Assembly (NCBI RefSeq): GCF_000425365.1
Contig: NZ_AUDH01000011.1
Location: 31,666-95,665 of the forward strand
Length of the DNA stretch: 64,000 nt
Direction: 5' to 3'
Origin: Rubritepida flocculans DSM 14296
Lineage (GTDB): Bacteria; Pseudomonadota; Alphaproteobacteria; Acetobacterales; Acetobacteraceae
Position 1 is the first letter of the stretch. Every line of letters begins with the position of its first letter. A model generated the notes under the pieces. It ran no database searches and was not told the origin of the DNA. It was given only the letters and a program-made list of their open reading frames with translations. Both the position numbers and the translations under genes were made by a program. Below are positions 1 through 11,131 of the stretch, one piece after another.

Positions 1-1
1 G

Positions 2-556
2 GTGGACCACCCGCAGGTGGAGGTGGGCGATTTCACCTATTACGACGACCCGGACGGGCCGGAGCATTTCCTGGCCCGCTGCGTCTCCTACCTGTTCGAC
101 TTCATCGGCGATCGGCTGGTCATCGGCCGTTTCTGCATGATCGCCACGGGCGTGCGCTTCCTGATGAACGGCGGCAACCACGACGCGCGCGGCGTCTCGG
201 CCTACCCCTTCGGCGCCTTCCCCGGCTGGCGCGGCGCGCCGCCGCCCGAGGGCGAGCTGCGCGGCGACACGGTGCTGGGCCATGACGTGTGGGTGGGGGC
301 GCACGCCACGATCCTGCCCGGCATCACCATCGGCAGCGGCGCGATCATCGGCGCGGGCAGCGTGGTGACGCGCGCGGTGCGGCCCTATGCCGTCGTCGCC
401 GGCAACCCGGCGCGTGAAGTCCGTCGCCGCTTCGACGACGCGACGGTGGCCGCGCTGCTCGACATCGCCTGGTGGGACTGGCCGGCCGAGAAGATCGAGC
501 GGAACCTGGGCGCCATCCTCGGCGCCGATCCGGCGGCGCTGCGCGCGGCGGCCTGA
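2..556 (+). CDS. CatB/Vat-type xenobiotic O-acetyltransferase, 5' end cut by window
   Basis: Left-handed beta-helix acetyltransferase of the CatB/Vat group, which moves acetyl from acetyl-CoA to hydroxyls of small molecules such as chloramphenicol or streptogramins. Visible are the N-terminal motif VGDFTYY, hexapeptide repeats around residues 85-125 (TVLGHDVWVGAHATILPG, then IGSGAIIGAGSVVT), and the family ending with GNPAREVRRRF and a W-rich helix (IAWWDWP). The GTG at base 2 is only the first start codon available. Relatives carry about 15-20 more residues upstream, so the true start probably lies outside the window. The physiological substrate cannot be inferred, and many chromosomal members are not resistance genes. 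Confidence 0.85.
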   Translation: MDHPQVEVGDFTYYDDPDGPEHFLARCVSYLFDFIGDRLVIGRFCMIATGVRFLMNGGNHDARGVSAYPFGAFPGWRGAPPPEGELRGDTVLGHDVWVGAHATILPGITIGSGAIIGAGSVVTRAVRPYAVVAGNPAREVRRRFDDATVAALLDIAWWDWPAEKIERNLGAILGADPAALRAAA

Positions 557-646
557 CGCCCCTGCCCATGCGAGGGGTTTTCGTTGCGCCCCTGGCGTCC
601 GCCCATGGCATACCCATCTGCGCAAGGGTCCAGGGAGAGACGCCCC

Positions 647-1615
647 ATGAACACCGATCGCCGAGGCCTGTTCGCCGGTTCCGCCGCCGTCGCCGCCGCG
701 CTGGCCCTGCCCGCCGCCGCGCAGCAGGCCGCCGCGCCGCCCGCCCCCGCGCAGGCGCCGGGCTTCTACCGCTTCAAGCTGGGCGGCTTCACCGTCACCA
801 CCGTGCATGACGGGTTCTTCCGCCGCCCCGTGGAGGGCTTCGTGCGCGGCGTGCCCACCGCCGAGGTGCAGGCGCTGCTCGCCGAGGCCTTTCTGCCGGG
901 CGATCAGCTCACCATCCCCTTCACCATCACCTTCGTCGAGACGCCCCGCGGCCTCTATGTCTTCGACGCCGGCACCGGCGCGCAGATGGCGCCCACCGCC
1001 GGGCAGATGGCGGCCAATATGCGCGCCGCCGGGCTCGACCCCGCGCGGGTGACCGGGGTGATCGTCAGCCATTTCCATGGCGACCACATCACCGGCCTCA
1101 CCACCGCGCAGAACGAGCGCGCCTTCCCCAACGCCGAGATCATCGTCCCCGCCGCCGAATGGGCCTGGTGGAGCGATGATGCGAACGCGGCGCGCAGCCC
1201 GGAGGGCCAGCGCCCCAACTTCGCCAACACCGCCCGCCGTTTCGGCCCCTACCAGGGCCGCATCCGCCAGGTGCGCGACGGCGAGGAGGTGGCGCCCGGC
1301 ATCCGCGCCGTCTCCGCGCATGGGCACACGCCCGGGCACACCGTCTATCACGTCGCGGACGGGGCGGATCAGATGATGTTCCTCGCCGACCTCACGAACC
1401 GGCCGGAAATCGGCGCCCGCCGGCCGGACTGGCAGATCGTCTTCGACTTCGACGGCGAGGCGGCCGCCGCCACCCGCCGCCGCGTCTTCGACCGGGTGGC
1501 GAGCGAGCGCATGCGCGTGACGGGCTACCATTACATGTTCCCCTCCACCGGCTTCATCGCGCGGGAGGGGCAGGGCTTCCGCTTCGTCCCGGCCGACTGG
1601 TCGAGCCAGGTCTGA
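647..1615 (+). CDS. Exported metallo-beta-lactamase-fold hydrolase
   Basis: 322-residue MBL-fold metallohydrolase. The metal motif SHFHGDH lies at about residues 141-147, with later ligands in HGHTPGHT (about 224) and FLADLTN. The N-terminus has a twin-arginine-like signal (TDRRGLFAGSAA, then an Ala-rich stretch ending AAAQQ), so the enzyme is probably periplasmic. ATG 647 is chosen over upstream in-frame starts because it follows AGGGAGAGA at good spacing and begins the signal peptide exactly. Exported relatives include lactonase-like and quorum-quenching-like enzymes, but the substrate here is unknown. Its TGA stop is the first three bases of the hairpin repeat at 1613. Confidence 0.85.
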   Translation: MNTDRRGLFAGSAAVAAALALPAAAQQAAAPPAPAQAPGFYRFKLGGFTVTTVHDGFFRRPVEGFVRGVPTAEVQALLAEAFLPGDQLTIPFTITFVETPRGLYVFDAGTGAQMAPTAGQMAANMRAAGLDPARVTGVIVSHFHGDHITGLTTAQNERAFPNAEIIVPAAEWAWWSDDANAARSPEGQRPNFANTARRFGPYQGRIRQVRDGEEVAPGIRAVSAHGHTPGHTVYHVADGADQMMFLADLTNRPEIGARRPDWQIVFDFDGEAAAATRRRVFDRVASERMRVTGYHYMFPSTGFIAREGQGFRFVPADWSSQV

Positions 1616-1783
1616 TGCGGGCGGCATGCCATCATGCCGTCCGTATCGCGCGCAGGGTTGACGGGCTCCCATCGAAGCCGTGCTTCGATGGGACCGGGCG
1701 TGGCGGCTCAGCGCCAGAACAATGGCATGCCAGCGGCCGCGCCGCCGTCTCATGAGGCAAGAGAGCGGCCGCCGGGGTGAGGC
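1613..1783 (+). repeat. Stop-codon-anchored intergenic repeat, copy A
   Basis: About 170 bp that reappears inverted at 3646-3814. It opens with TGATGCGGGCGGCATG, whose TGA is the stop of the upstream hydrolase, folding with CATGCCGTCCGTATC. Next come GCGCGCAGGGTTGACGGG, a second hairpin (CCATCGAAGC/GCTTCGATGG), and a third palindromic part ending GCGGCCGCCGGGGTGAGGC. No protein similarity was seen in it. The nested palindromes suggest a REP/BIME- or MITE-like element. Confidence 0.8.
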
Positions 1784-1817
1784 TGCCCAGCGGCGCGGAT
1801 GGCGCTACAATGGCCGC

Positions 1818-2324
1818 GTGCCCGCCTCCCCGCCCTTCTGGCAGACCACGCCGCTCGAGAAGATGACGCGCGCGCAGTGGGAGAGCCTCTGCGACGGCTG
1901 CGGGCGCTGCTGCCTGCACAAGATCCGCGACGAGGAGACGGGCCGCGTCCACCACACCGAGGTGGCCTGCCGCCTGCTCGACCTCTCCACCGCCCGCTGC
2001 GGCGACTACGCGCACCGCAAGGCCCGCGTGCCGGACTGCATCCGCCTCACCCCCGCGCGGCTGCGCAAGATGGACTGGCTGCCGCCCACCTGCGCCTACC
2101 GCCTGCTCGCCGAGGGGCGGGACCTGCCGGCCTGGCACCCGCTGCGCTCGGGCGAGGCGGGGAGCGTGGCGCGCGCGGGCGTCTCCGTCGCGGGCCGCGC
2201 GGTGAGCGAGCGCGAGGCCGGCGCGCTCGAGGATCACGTCGTCGCATGGCCCGCGCGCTGGCCGCGGCGCGCCGGCGAGAAGCCCCCTTTTCTGCCCACT
2301 CCCTTGCAAGGAAACGCCCGATGA
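1818..2324 (+). CDS. YcgN-like cysteine-cluster protein
   Basis: 168-residue member of the YcgN/UPF0260 family, whose biochemical role is unestablished. Family hallmarks are PPFWQTTPLEKMTRAQWESL near the start, the cysteine cluster CDGCGRCCLHK, further conserved cysteines (VACRLL, CGDY, PDCIRL), and the block CAYRLLAEGRDLPAWHPL. GTG 1818 is chosen because it gives the usual family N-terminus; an in-frame extension to 1680 lies entirely within the repeat at 1613-1783. The stop overlaps the next start as ATGA (2321-2324), implying translational coupling to the DapA-like gene. The cysteine pattern suggests metal or Fe-S binding, which is inference. Confidence 0.85.
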   Translation: MPASPPFWQTTPLEKMTRAQWESLCDGCGRCCLHKIRDEETGRVHHTEVACRLLDLSTARCGDYAHRKARVPDCIRLTPARLRKMDWLPPTCAYRLLAEGRDLPAWHPLRSGEAGSVARAGVSVAGRAVSEREAGALEDHVVAWPARWPRRAGEKPPFLPTPLQGNAR

Positions 2325-3256
2325 AGGACGCGCTCTACGGCGGGATCAACGCCGCGGTGCTCACCGCGATGAACCCCGACCTCTCGCCCAACCTCGACCG
2401 CATGGCCGCCCACGCGAAGTGGCTGCTGGCGAATGGCTGCAACGGCCTCGGCATCCTCGGCACCACGGGCGAGGCCAACAGCTTCGGCCTGCATGAGCGC
2501 ATGGCGATCCTCGAGGGGCTGATCGCGCGCGGCGTGCCGGCCGCGGCGATGATGCCGGGCACCGGCTGCGCCAGCCTGACCGACACGGTGGAGCTGACGC
2601 GCCACGCCCGCGCGCAGGGCTGCCGCGGCGTGCTGCTGCTGCCGCCCTTCTACTACAAGAACCCCAGCGATGACGGGCTCTTCGCCTATTTCGCGCAGGT
2701 GGTCGAGCACGTGGGCCCCGGCATCGCGCTCTACCTCTACCACTTCCCGCAGCAATCGGCCGTGCCCTTCAGCCTCTCCCTCATCGGCCGGCTGCTCGAC
2801 GCCTTCCCCGGCGTGTTCAAGGGCGTGAAGGACAGCTCGGGCGACTACGCGAACATGAAGGCGATGATCGACGCCTTCGCCGCGCGCGGCTTCGAGGTGT
2901 ATTCGGGCAGCGACGAGTTCGTGCAGCGCATCCTCGCCGATGGCGGGGCGGGCTGCATCACCGCCGCCTCCAACGCCAACAGCCATTGGGGCGGCATCGT
3001 CTATGCGAAGCGCACGGGGCCGGAGGCCGACGCCGCCCAGGCCATGCTGACCGCCACCCGCAAGGCCGCGACCAGCGTGCCGCTCATCCCCGGCCTGCGC
3101 GAGATCATCGCGCGCAGCACCGGCGACGATGGCTGGCGCACCATCCGCCCGCCGCACCTGCCGCTCTCGCCCGCCGAGGGCGACAAGGTCTGGGCCGCCT
3201 GGCAGGCCGCGGGCGCGCTGCCGCTGCCGGGCATGATGAAGCAGGCGGCGGAGTGA
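2321..3256 (+). CDS. Dihydrodipicolinate synthase-family (DapA-like) aldolase/lyase
   Basis: 311-residue class I aldolase of the DHDPS/N-acetylneuraminate lyase superfamily (TIM barrel). Visible are GTTGEA (pyruvate-carboxylate loop, about residues 47-52), the Tyr in LYLYHFPQQS, and the Schiff-base Lys in FKGVKDSSGD. Family members condense or cleave pyruvate with aldehydes. Nothing here proves lysine biosynthesis, and the context (YcgN-like protein, cupin) is not a dap operon, so the substrate is left open. ATG 2321 follows AAGGAAACGCCCG. The TGA stop is the start of a 12-bp hairpin (3255-3284) that appears to be a diverged copy of the local repeat. Confidence 0.85.
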   Translation: MKDALYGGINAAVLTAMNPDLSPNLDRMAAHAKWLLANGCNGLGILGTTGEANSFGLHERMAILEGLIARGVPAAAMMPGTGCASLTDTVELTRHARAQGCRGVLLLPPFYYKNPSDDGLFAYFAQVVEHVGPGIALYLYHFPQQSAVPFSLSLIGRLLDAFPGVFKGVKDSSGDYANMKAMIDAFAARGFEVYSGSDEFVQRILADGGAGCITAASNANSHWGGIVYAKRTGPEADAAQAMLTATRKAATSVPLIPGLREIIARSTGDDGWRTIRPPHLPLSPAEGDKVWAAWQAAGALPLPGMMKQAAE

Positions 3257-3284
3257 TGCGCCCGGCACCCGGGCCGGGCGCATC
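3255..3284 (+). terminator. Hairpin immediately at stop codon, diverged repeat end
   Basis: Perfect 12-bp inverted repeat GATGCGCCCGGC / GCCGGGCGCATC with a 6-nt loop, beginning in the TGA of the DapA-like gene. There is no U tract. The following bases (GGCGCGCGGGGTTGGTGGGG) resemble GCGCGCAGGGTTGACGGG of the repeat at 1613, so this is probably a decayed copy that could also slow transcription or protect the mRNA 3' end. Confidence 0.6.
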
Positions 3285-3642
3285 GGCGCGCGGGGTTGGT
3301 GGGGCGGCCGCGCGCGAGAACGACTCCGCCCGGGAGCCGCTGCGCTGCCGTGCGCCCGCGGTGGCGACGGTGCAGGTGGAGGACGACAAGGTCCGCGTCA
3401 CGCGCTGGGACTTCGAACCCGGCGCGGAGACGGGCTTCCACCGCCATGGCTGGCTCTATGTGGTGGTGCCGGTGCATGACGGCACGCTGCACATCGAGTT
3501 CCCGGACGGCACGCACACGAAGGCGGAGCTGAAGGCGGGAGTCGCCTACGCGCGCCCCGCCGGCGTGGAGCACAATGTCGTCAACGGCGGGCCCGCGCCG
3601 CTCAGCTTCGTCGAGACGGAGGTCAAGGCCTGGCCCGGGTGA
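3256..3642 (+). CDS. Small cupin-domain protein
   Basis: Single-domain cupin with a metal-site core: GAETGFHRHGWLYVVVP (motif 1) and RPAGVEHNVVNGG (motif 2 His), ending FVETEVKAWPG. Such one-domain cupins are often unassigned isomerases, dioxygenases or sugar binders, and no substrate is visible. The start is uncertain. ATG 3256 overlaps the previous stop by one base, but it and about 35 low-complexity residues lie in a repeat-derived hairpin. GTG 3361 (beginning ATVQVEDDKVRV) would give a conventional 93-residue cupin and is biologically attractive. It is followed by the inverted repeat copy at 3646. Confidence 0.75.
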   Translation: MRPAPGPGASARGVGGAAARENDSAREPLRCRAPAVATVQVEDDKVRVTRWDFEPGAETGFHRHGWLYVVVPVHDGTLHIEFPDGTHTKAELKAGVAYARPAGVEHNVVNGGPAPLSFVETEVKAWPG

Positions 3643-3645
3643 CGG

Positions 3646-3814
3646 GCCTCATACCAGCGGCCGCTTGCTTTGACCCGTGCGGCAGCGGCGCAGCCGCTGG
3701 TATGCCTTTGTTTCGGCGCGCAGCCGCCACGCCGGGTCCCATCGAAGCAAAGCTTCGATGGGGGCCCGTCAACCCTGCGCGCGATACGGTCGGCATGACA
3801 TGCCGCCCGTATCA
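3646..3814 (-). repeat. Stop-codon-anchored intergenic repeat, copy A' (inverted)
   Basis: Read on the minus strand it starts TGATACGGGCGGCATG (its TGA is the stop of pmbA), pairs with CATGCCGACCGTATC, continues GCGCGCAGGGTTGACGGG, then CCATCGAAGC/GCTTCGATGG, and ends GCGGCCGCTGGTATGAGGC. It matches copy A (1613-1783) almost end to end in opposite orientation. The two copies bracket the YcgN/DapA-like/cupin block. Confidence 0.8.
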
Positions 3815-5140
3815 CGCCCCCGCCAGCGTCATCGCGTCCACGCGCAGGGTGGGCGCATCCGTGCCGCGCCTGAACTCGAGATCGTTCGCCGCGTGCAGCA
3901 TGCGGAACATCTCGGGCAGCTTGCCCGCGATGGTGATCTCGCCCACCGGCTCGGCGAGGGCGCCGTCGCGGATCATGAAGCCCGCCGCCCCGCGCGAGTA
4001 GTCGCCGGTGACGCCGTTCACGCCCATGCCGATGAGCTCGGTCACGTAGAGCCCCTCGACGATGTCGCTCATCAGCTCCCGCGGGGTGACGTAGCCGGCC
4101 TCCAGCCAGAGGTTGCTGGGGGCGGGCGCGGGCGGGCCGCCCGTGCCGCGCGCGGCGTGGCCGGTGGTGGCGCGGCCGAGCTGCGCCGCGCTGCGGCTCT
4201 CCATCAGCCAGGTGGTCAGCACCCCGTCCTCGACCAGGGCGCGGCGGCGGCCCGGCTGGCCCTCGCCGTCGAAGGGGCGGGAGCGCGGGCCGCGCGGGCG
4301 CAGCGGGTCGTCCCAGACATACATCCCGCGCGGCAGCACGGGCGTGCCCAGCGCGTCCTTCATGAAGGAGGTGCCGCGGGCGATGGCCGCGCCGTTGATC
4401 GCGTTCGCCAGATGCCCGAGCAGCGAGGCCGCGACGCGCGGGTGATAGACCACCGGCAGCCGCGCCGATTTCGGCCGGCGCGGATGGAGGCGCGCCACCG
4501 CCTGCTCGCCCGCGCGGCGGCCGATCAGCGCCGCGTCCTCGAGCTCGGAGAGATGCGTGCGGCTCGCATAGTCGTAGTCGCGCTGCATCGCCGTGCCCTC
4601 GCCCGCGAGCGCGGTGGCCGAGACGCTGTGGCTCGAGCGCGCGTATCCCCCGAAGAAGCCGCGCGAGGTGGCGAGCGCGCGGCGCGTGCGCGCCCAGCCG
4701 GCGCTGGCGCCCTCGCTGTTCGTGACGCCGGGCACGGAGAGCGCCGCCTCCTCCGCCGCAGCGGCCCGGGCCAGCAGCGCCTCGGCGCAAGGCTCCTGGC
4801 CGTCGTCGAGCTCGAGCGGGCGCGGATCCATGGGCGGCGGCGCGTCGAGGATCATCGCGAAACGGTCCTCCGGCACCACGCGGGCCATGGCGACGGCGCG
4901 CTCGGCGAGTGCGGCGAAGCCCGCGGGGTCCGCGTCGGTGCCGCTGACGACCGCGACGCGGTGGCCAACGAAGACGCGCAGCCCGAGGTCCACGGCCTCG
5001 GAACGCTCGATCTGCTCGACGGCGCCGAGGCGGCGCTGCACGGAGAGCGAGGCGGAGTGCACCAGCAGCGCATCCGCCTGGTCCGCCCCCGCGCGCTTCG
5101 CCGCCGCGAGAAGGGCGGAGAGCCGGTCCGCGTCGGTCAT
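3812..5140 (-). CDS. pmbA: TldD/PmbA-family metalloprotease subunit (PmbA/TldE)
   Basis: 442 residues, the normal length for PmbA (TldE), partner of TldD in a heterodimeric protease that unfolds and trims peptides, including microcin precursors and CcdA. The N-terminal part has the family pattern LLVHSASLSVQRR...IERSEAVDLGLRVFVG, and the C-terminal part has VTGDYSRGAAGFMIRDG followed by the conserved EITIAGKLPEMF. PmbA lacks the HExxH of TldD, and none is seen here. The ATG overlaps the stop of the upstream M16 peptidase by 4 bp, a protease-pair operon. The stop codon lies in repeat copy A'. tldD is not in this window. Confidence 0.9.
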   Translation of the reverse strand: MTDADRLSALLAAAKRAGADQADALLVHSASLSVQRRLGAVEQIERSEAVDLGLRVFVGHRVAVVSGTDADPAGFAALAERAVAMARVVPEDRFAMILDAPPPMDPRPLELDDGQEPCAEALLARAAAAEEAALSVPGVTNSEGASAGWARTRRALATSRGFFGGYARSSHSVSATALAGEGTAMQRDYDYASRTHLSELEDAALIGRRAGEQAVARLHPRRPKSARLPVVYHPRVAASLLGHLANAINGAAIARGTSFMKDALGTPVLPRGMYVWDDPLRPRGPRSRPFDGEGQPGRRRALVEDGVLTTWLMESRSAAQLGRATTGHAARGTGGPPAPAPSNLWLEAGYVTPRELMSDIVEGLYVTELIGMGVNGVTGDYSRGAAGFMIRDGALAEPVGEITIAGKLPEMFRMLHAANDLEFRRGTDAPTLRVDAMTLAGA

Positions 5141-6402
5141 GCCGCGAGCTTCTCCGCGATGGCCTCAAGGCGCGGCACCCGGCCCACCGGGCCGAGCGCG
5201 GCCAGGGTGGGGCGCGCGCGGAACAGCCGGGCGGCGGCGCGCTGCACGTCCTCGACCGTGACGGCGGCGATGCGCGCCTTGGTCTCCTCGATGGGGATGA
5301 CGCGGCCGTGGATCTGGATCTGCCGCGCGATCTGCTCGCAGCGCGAGCCGGTGGATTCGAGCGACATCAGCAGCGAGGCGCGGAGCTGCGCCTTGGCGCG
5401 GTCCAGCTCCTCCTGCGTCACGTCGCGCTGCACGCGGCGCAGCTCCTCCACCGCGACGGGAACGAGCTCGGCCGCCTGCTCCTCGCCCGTGCCGGCATAG
5501 AGGGCGAAGACGCCGCTGTCCTCATAGGGGTGGGCGAAGGAGTAGATGGAATAGACGAGGCCGCGCTTCTCGCGGATTTCCTGGAACAGCCGCGAGGACA
5601 TGCCGCCGCCGAGCAGGGTGGAGAGCAGCAGCACCGCGTAGTGGTCGGGGTCGGCGTAGTGGGTGGAGGGGAAGCCCAGCACCATGTGCACCTGGTCCAG
5701 CTCGCGCTCCTCGCGGTGCTCGCCGCCCTGGTAGCGCGCGGGCTCCGGCGCGGGCGGGGCGACGCGGGGAAGGTCCGCGAAATGGCGCTCGACCAGGGCC
5801 AGGATCTCCTCGTGCTCCAGCGCGCCGGCGGCGGCCACCACGATCTGCGAGGGGCCGTAATGCCGCGCCATGTAGCCGGTCAGCGCCTCGCGGGGCATGG
5901 CGCGGATCACCTCCTCGGTGCCCAGTGTCGGGCGGCCCATGGGCTGGCCGGGGAAGCAGGCTTCCTGGAAATGGTCGAAGATGATGTCGTCGGGCGTGTC
6001 GTTCGCCTGGCCGATCTCCTGCAGGATCACGCCGCGCTCGCGCTCCAGCTCCTCGGGCACCAGGGTGGAATGGCAGAGGATGTCGCCGATGATGTCGGCG
6101 GCGAGGGCCACATCCTCCTTCAGCACCTTGCAGTAGTAGGCCGTCTGCTCGCGCGCGGTGTAGGCGTTGATGTGCCCGCCCACATTCTCGATCTCGCGCG
6201 CGATGGCCGCCGCGTCGCGCCGCGCGGTGCCCTTGAAGGCCATGTGCTCGAGGAAATGCGAGGCGCCGTTCTCGGCCGCGCTCTCGTGCCGCGTGCCGGC
6301 ATGGACATAGGCGCCGATGGAGACGGTCTCCACGCGCTCCATGCGGTCGGTGACGACGATGAGGCCGGAGGGGAGCTTCGTGAGGCGGAGGGTGTCGGAC
6401 AT
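5137..6402 (-). CDS. M16-family zinc peptidase (mitochondrial processing peptidase-like)
   Basis: 421 residues with the inverted zinc motif HFLEH at about residues 49-53 and the downstream Glu region (NAYTAREQTAYYCKVL), typical of alphaproteobacterial M16B peptidases related to the beta subunit of mitochondrial processing peptidase. The C-terminal half carries the family block LFQEIREKRGLVYSIYSFA. ATG 6402 (beginning SDTLRLTKLPSGL) fits family N-termini; the open frame further upstream overlaps thrC. The stop overlaps the pmbA start (ATGA). thrC ends 16 bp upstream, so thrC, the M16 gene and pmbA probably form one transcript. Confidence 0.92.
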   Translation of the reverse strand: MSDTLRLTKLPSGLIVVTDRMERVETVSIGAYVHAGTRHESAAENGASHFLEHMAFKGTARRDAAAIAREIENVGGHINAYTAREQTAYYCKVLKEDVALAADIIGDILCHSTLVPEELERERGVILQEIGQANDTPDDIIFDHFQEACFPGQPMGRPTLGTEEVIRAMPREALTGYMARHYGPSQIVVAAAGALEHEEILALVERHFADLPRVAPPAPEPARYQGGEHREERELDQVHMVLGFPSTHYADPDHYAVLLLSTLLGGGMSSRLFQEIREKRGLVYSIYSFAHPYEDSGVFALYAGTGEEQAAELVPVAVEELRRVQRDVTQEELDRAKAQLRASLLMSLESTGSRCEQIARQIQIHGRVIPIEETKARIAAVTVEDVQRAAARLFRARPTLAALGPVGRVPRLEAIAEKLAA

Positions 6403-6418
6403 GGCGCGGATATGGCCC

Positions 6419-7825
6419 TCAGGCGGCGTTGCGCAAAGCATGGGCGCGCACGAAGCCCTGCACGGCGGCGAGGTCGTTCGGCAGCACGGCGAGCCGCTCC
6501 TCGCGCGCGTAGAGGTCGGCCAGCGCGGGCGGCAGCGGCGGGCGCAGCCCCGTGGCGCGCTCCACCGCGTCCGGGAACTTGGCCGGATGCGCGGTGGCGG
6601 CGGTGACGACGGGGATGCCCGGATCGGCCGGCGCATGGGCGCGGGCGGCGGCGAGGCCCACCGCCGTGTGCGGGTCCGCGAGGTAGCCGGCCTCGGCGTG
6701 CCAGCGGGCGATCTCGGCGAGGGTGGCGTCATCGTCCAGCGCGAAGCCGGCGAAGTCGGCGCTGGCCGCGCGCCAGGCGGCGTCGGGCACCGGCATGCGG
6801 CCGGTGGCGCGGAAGTCGCGCATGATGCGCGCGGTGGCGGCGGCGTCGCGGCCGAGCAGCTCGAAGAGCAGGCGCTCGAAGTTGGAGCTCACCTGGATGT
6901 CCATCGAGGGGGACAGCGAGGGCTCGACGGGGCGCACGCTCATGTCGTTCGCCGCGAGGAAGCGCGCCAGGATGTCGTTGCGGTTCGACGCCACGATGAA
7001 GCGCGCGATGGGCAGCCCCATGCGCCGCGCCGCCCAGGCGGCCAGCACATTGCCGAAATTGCCGGTGGGCACAGAGACGGCCACCTCGCGCTCCGGCGCG
7101 CCGAGGGCGAGGGCGGCGGCGGCGTAATAGGGGATCTGCGCCACGATGCGCGCCCAGTTGATGGAGTTCACGGCGGCCAGCCGCATCTCGGCGCGGAAGG
7201 GCGCGTCCACGAACATGGCCTTCACGAGATCCTGGCAGTCGTCGAAGCTGCCCTCGATGGCGAGGTTCGCGACATTGGGGGCCAGCACCGTCGTCATCTG
7301 CCGGCGCTGCACCTCGCTGGTGCGGCCCCTGGGGTGCAGGATCACGATGTCCACCGCGGCACGATCCCGGCAGGCCTCGATGGCCGCGCTTCCCGTGTCG
7401 CCCGAGGTGGCGCCGACGATGGTGATGCGCTCGCCCCGCTTCGCCAGCACATGGTCGAAGAGCCGGCCGAGAAGCTGCAGCGCCACGTCCTTGAAGGCGA
7501 GCGTCGGCCCGTGGAACAGTTCCAGCGCGAAGTCGCGCGGGCCGAGCTGCACCAGCGGCACGGTGGCGGGGTGCCGGAAGCCGGCATAGGCGGCGCGCGT
7601 CAGCCCCTGCAGATCCTCGAGGGAGAGGGCGCCGCCCGTGAAGGGGTGGATGAGGCGCGCGGCGAGCTCGGCGTAAGGCAGGCCGCGCAGCGCGCGCCAC
7701 TCGGCGGCGCCGAGGCTCGGCCAGGATTCCGGCAGGAACAGCCCGCCATCCTCGGCCAGGCCGGCGAGCAGGACATCCTCGAAGCCGCGGGGCGCGGCCT
7801 CGCCACGGGTGGAGATGTAGCGCAT
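6419..7825 (-). CDS. thrC: Threonine synthase
   Basis: PLP enzyme converting O-phosphohomoserine to threonine. The 468-residue length and sequence match the longer alphaproteobacterial/yeast-like class: N-terminal MRYISTRG, PLP lysine in LAFKDVALQ (K112), phosphate-binding loop GATSGDTGSAA, and conserved SVPTGNFGNVLAA. Downstream are the M16 peptidase and pmbA, a common alphaproteobacterial order. Translation starts at ATG 7825, and 34 bp separate it from the end of gcvP, so read-through from the glycine-cleavage operon is possible. Confidence 0.95.
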   Translation of the reverse strand: MRYISTRGEAAPRGFEDVLLAGLAEDGGLFLPESWPSLGAAEWRALRGLPYAELAARLIHPFTGGALSLEDLQGLTRAAYAGFRHPATVPLVQLGPRDFALELFHGPTLAFKDVALQLLGRLFDHVLAKRGERITIVGATSGDTGSAAIEACRDRAAVDIVILHPRGRTSEVQRRQMTTVLAPNVANLAIEGSFDDCQDLVKAMFVDAPFRAEMRLAAVNSINWARIVAQIPYYAAAALALGAPEREVAVSVPTGNFGNVLAAWAARRMGLPIARFIVASNRNDILARFLAANDMSVRPVEPSLSPSMDIQVSSNFERLLFELLGRDAAATARIMRDFRATGRMPVPDAAWRAASADFAGFALDDDATLAEIARWHAEAGYLADPHTAVGLAAARAHAPADPGIPVVTAATAHPAKFPDAVERATGLRPPLPPALADLYAREERLAVLPNDLAAVQGFVRAHALRNAA

Positions 7826-7859
7826 GGGGCGGGAAGCTAGCGCCTCCCGCCCGCCGCGC

Positions 7860-10744
<2,885 letters not shown>

Positions 10745-10748
<4 letters not shown>

Positions 10749-11119
10749 GCGAGCGTCTCCAGGAAGGCGGCGTAGGCGTCGGCGTCCATGAGGTCGTCCG
10801 GCAGGGGGCCGCTCGGGGCGATCTTGAAGAACCAGCCCTCGCCGGTGGGGTCGCTGTTGATCCGGCCCGGCTCCTCCGCCAGGGCGGCGTTCACCTCCAC
10901 CACCTTCCCGGCGATGGGGGCATAGACGTCGGAGGCGGCCTTCACGCTCTCCACCACCGCCACGGCCTCGCCGGCCTCCACCTCGCGGCCCAGTTCCGGC
11001 AGATCCACGAACACCACGTCGCCCAGCGCGTTCTGCGCGTGGTCGGTGATGCCGACGACGGCCACATCGCCCTCCAGGCGCAGCCACTCATGGTCCTTGG
11101 TGAACTTCAACGCGCTCAT
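10745..11119 (-). CDS. gcvH: Glycine cleavage system H protein
   Basis: 124-residue lipoyl carrier of the glycine cleavage complex. The lipoylation site is K60 in [15 protein letters not shown], with N-terminal [12 protein letters not shown] and C-terminal [12 protein letters not shown], both family standards. It lies 12 bp after gcvT and overlaps gcvP by 4 bp; AAGGAGAGCCCC supplies the ribosome-binding site. It shuttles methylamine between GcvP, GcvT and lipoamide dehydrogenase (the L protein, not in this window). Confidence 0.97.
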
Positions 11120-11131
11120 GGGGGCTCTCCT

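Noticed and set aside
1680..1817. N-terminal extension of the YcgN-like protein
   Set aside because: Translation of this part lies mostly in the repeat at 1613-1783 and has no family similarity; GTG 1818 gives the usual start.
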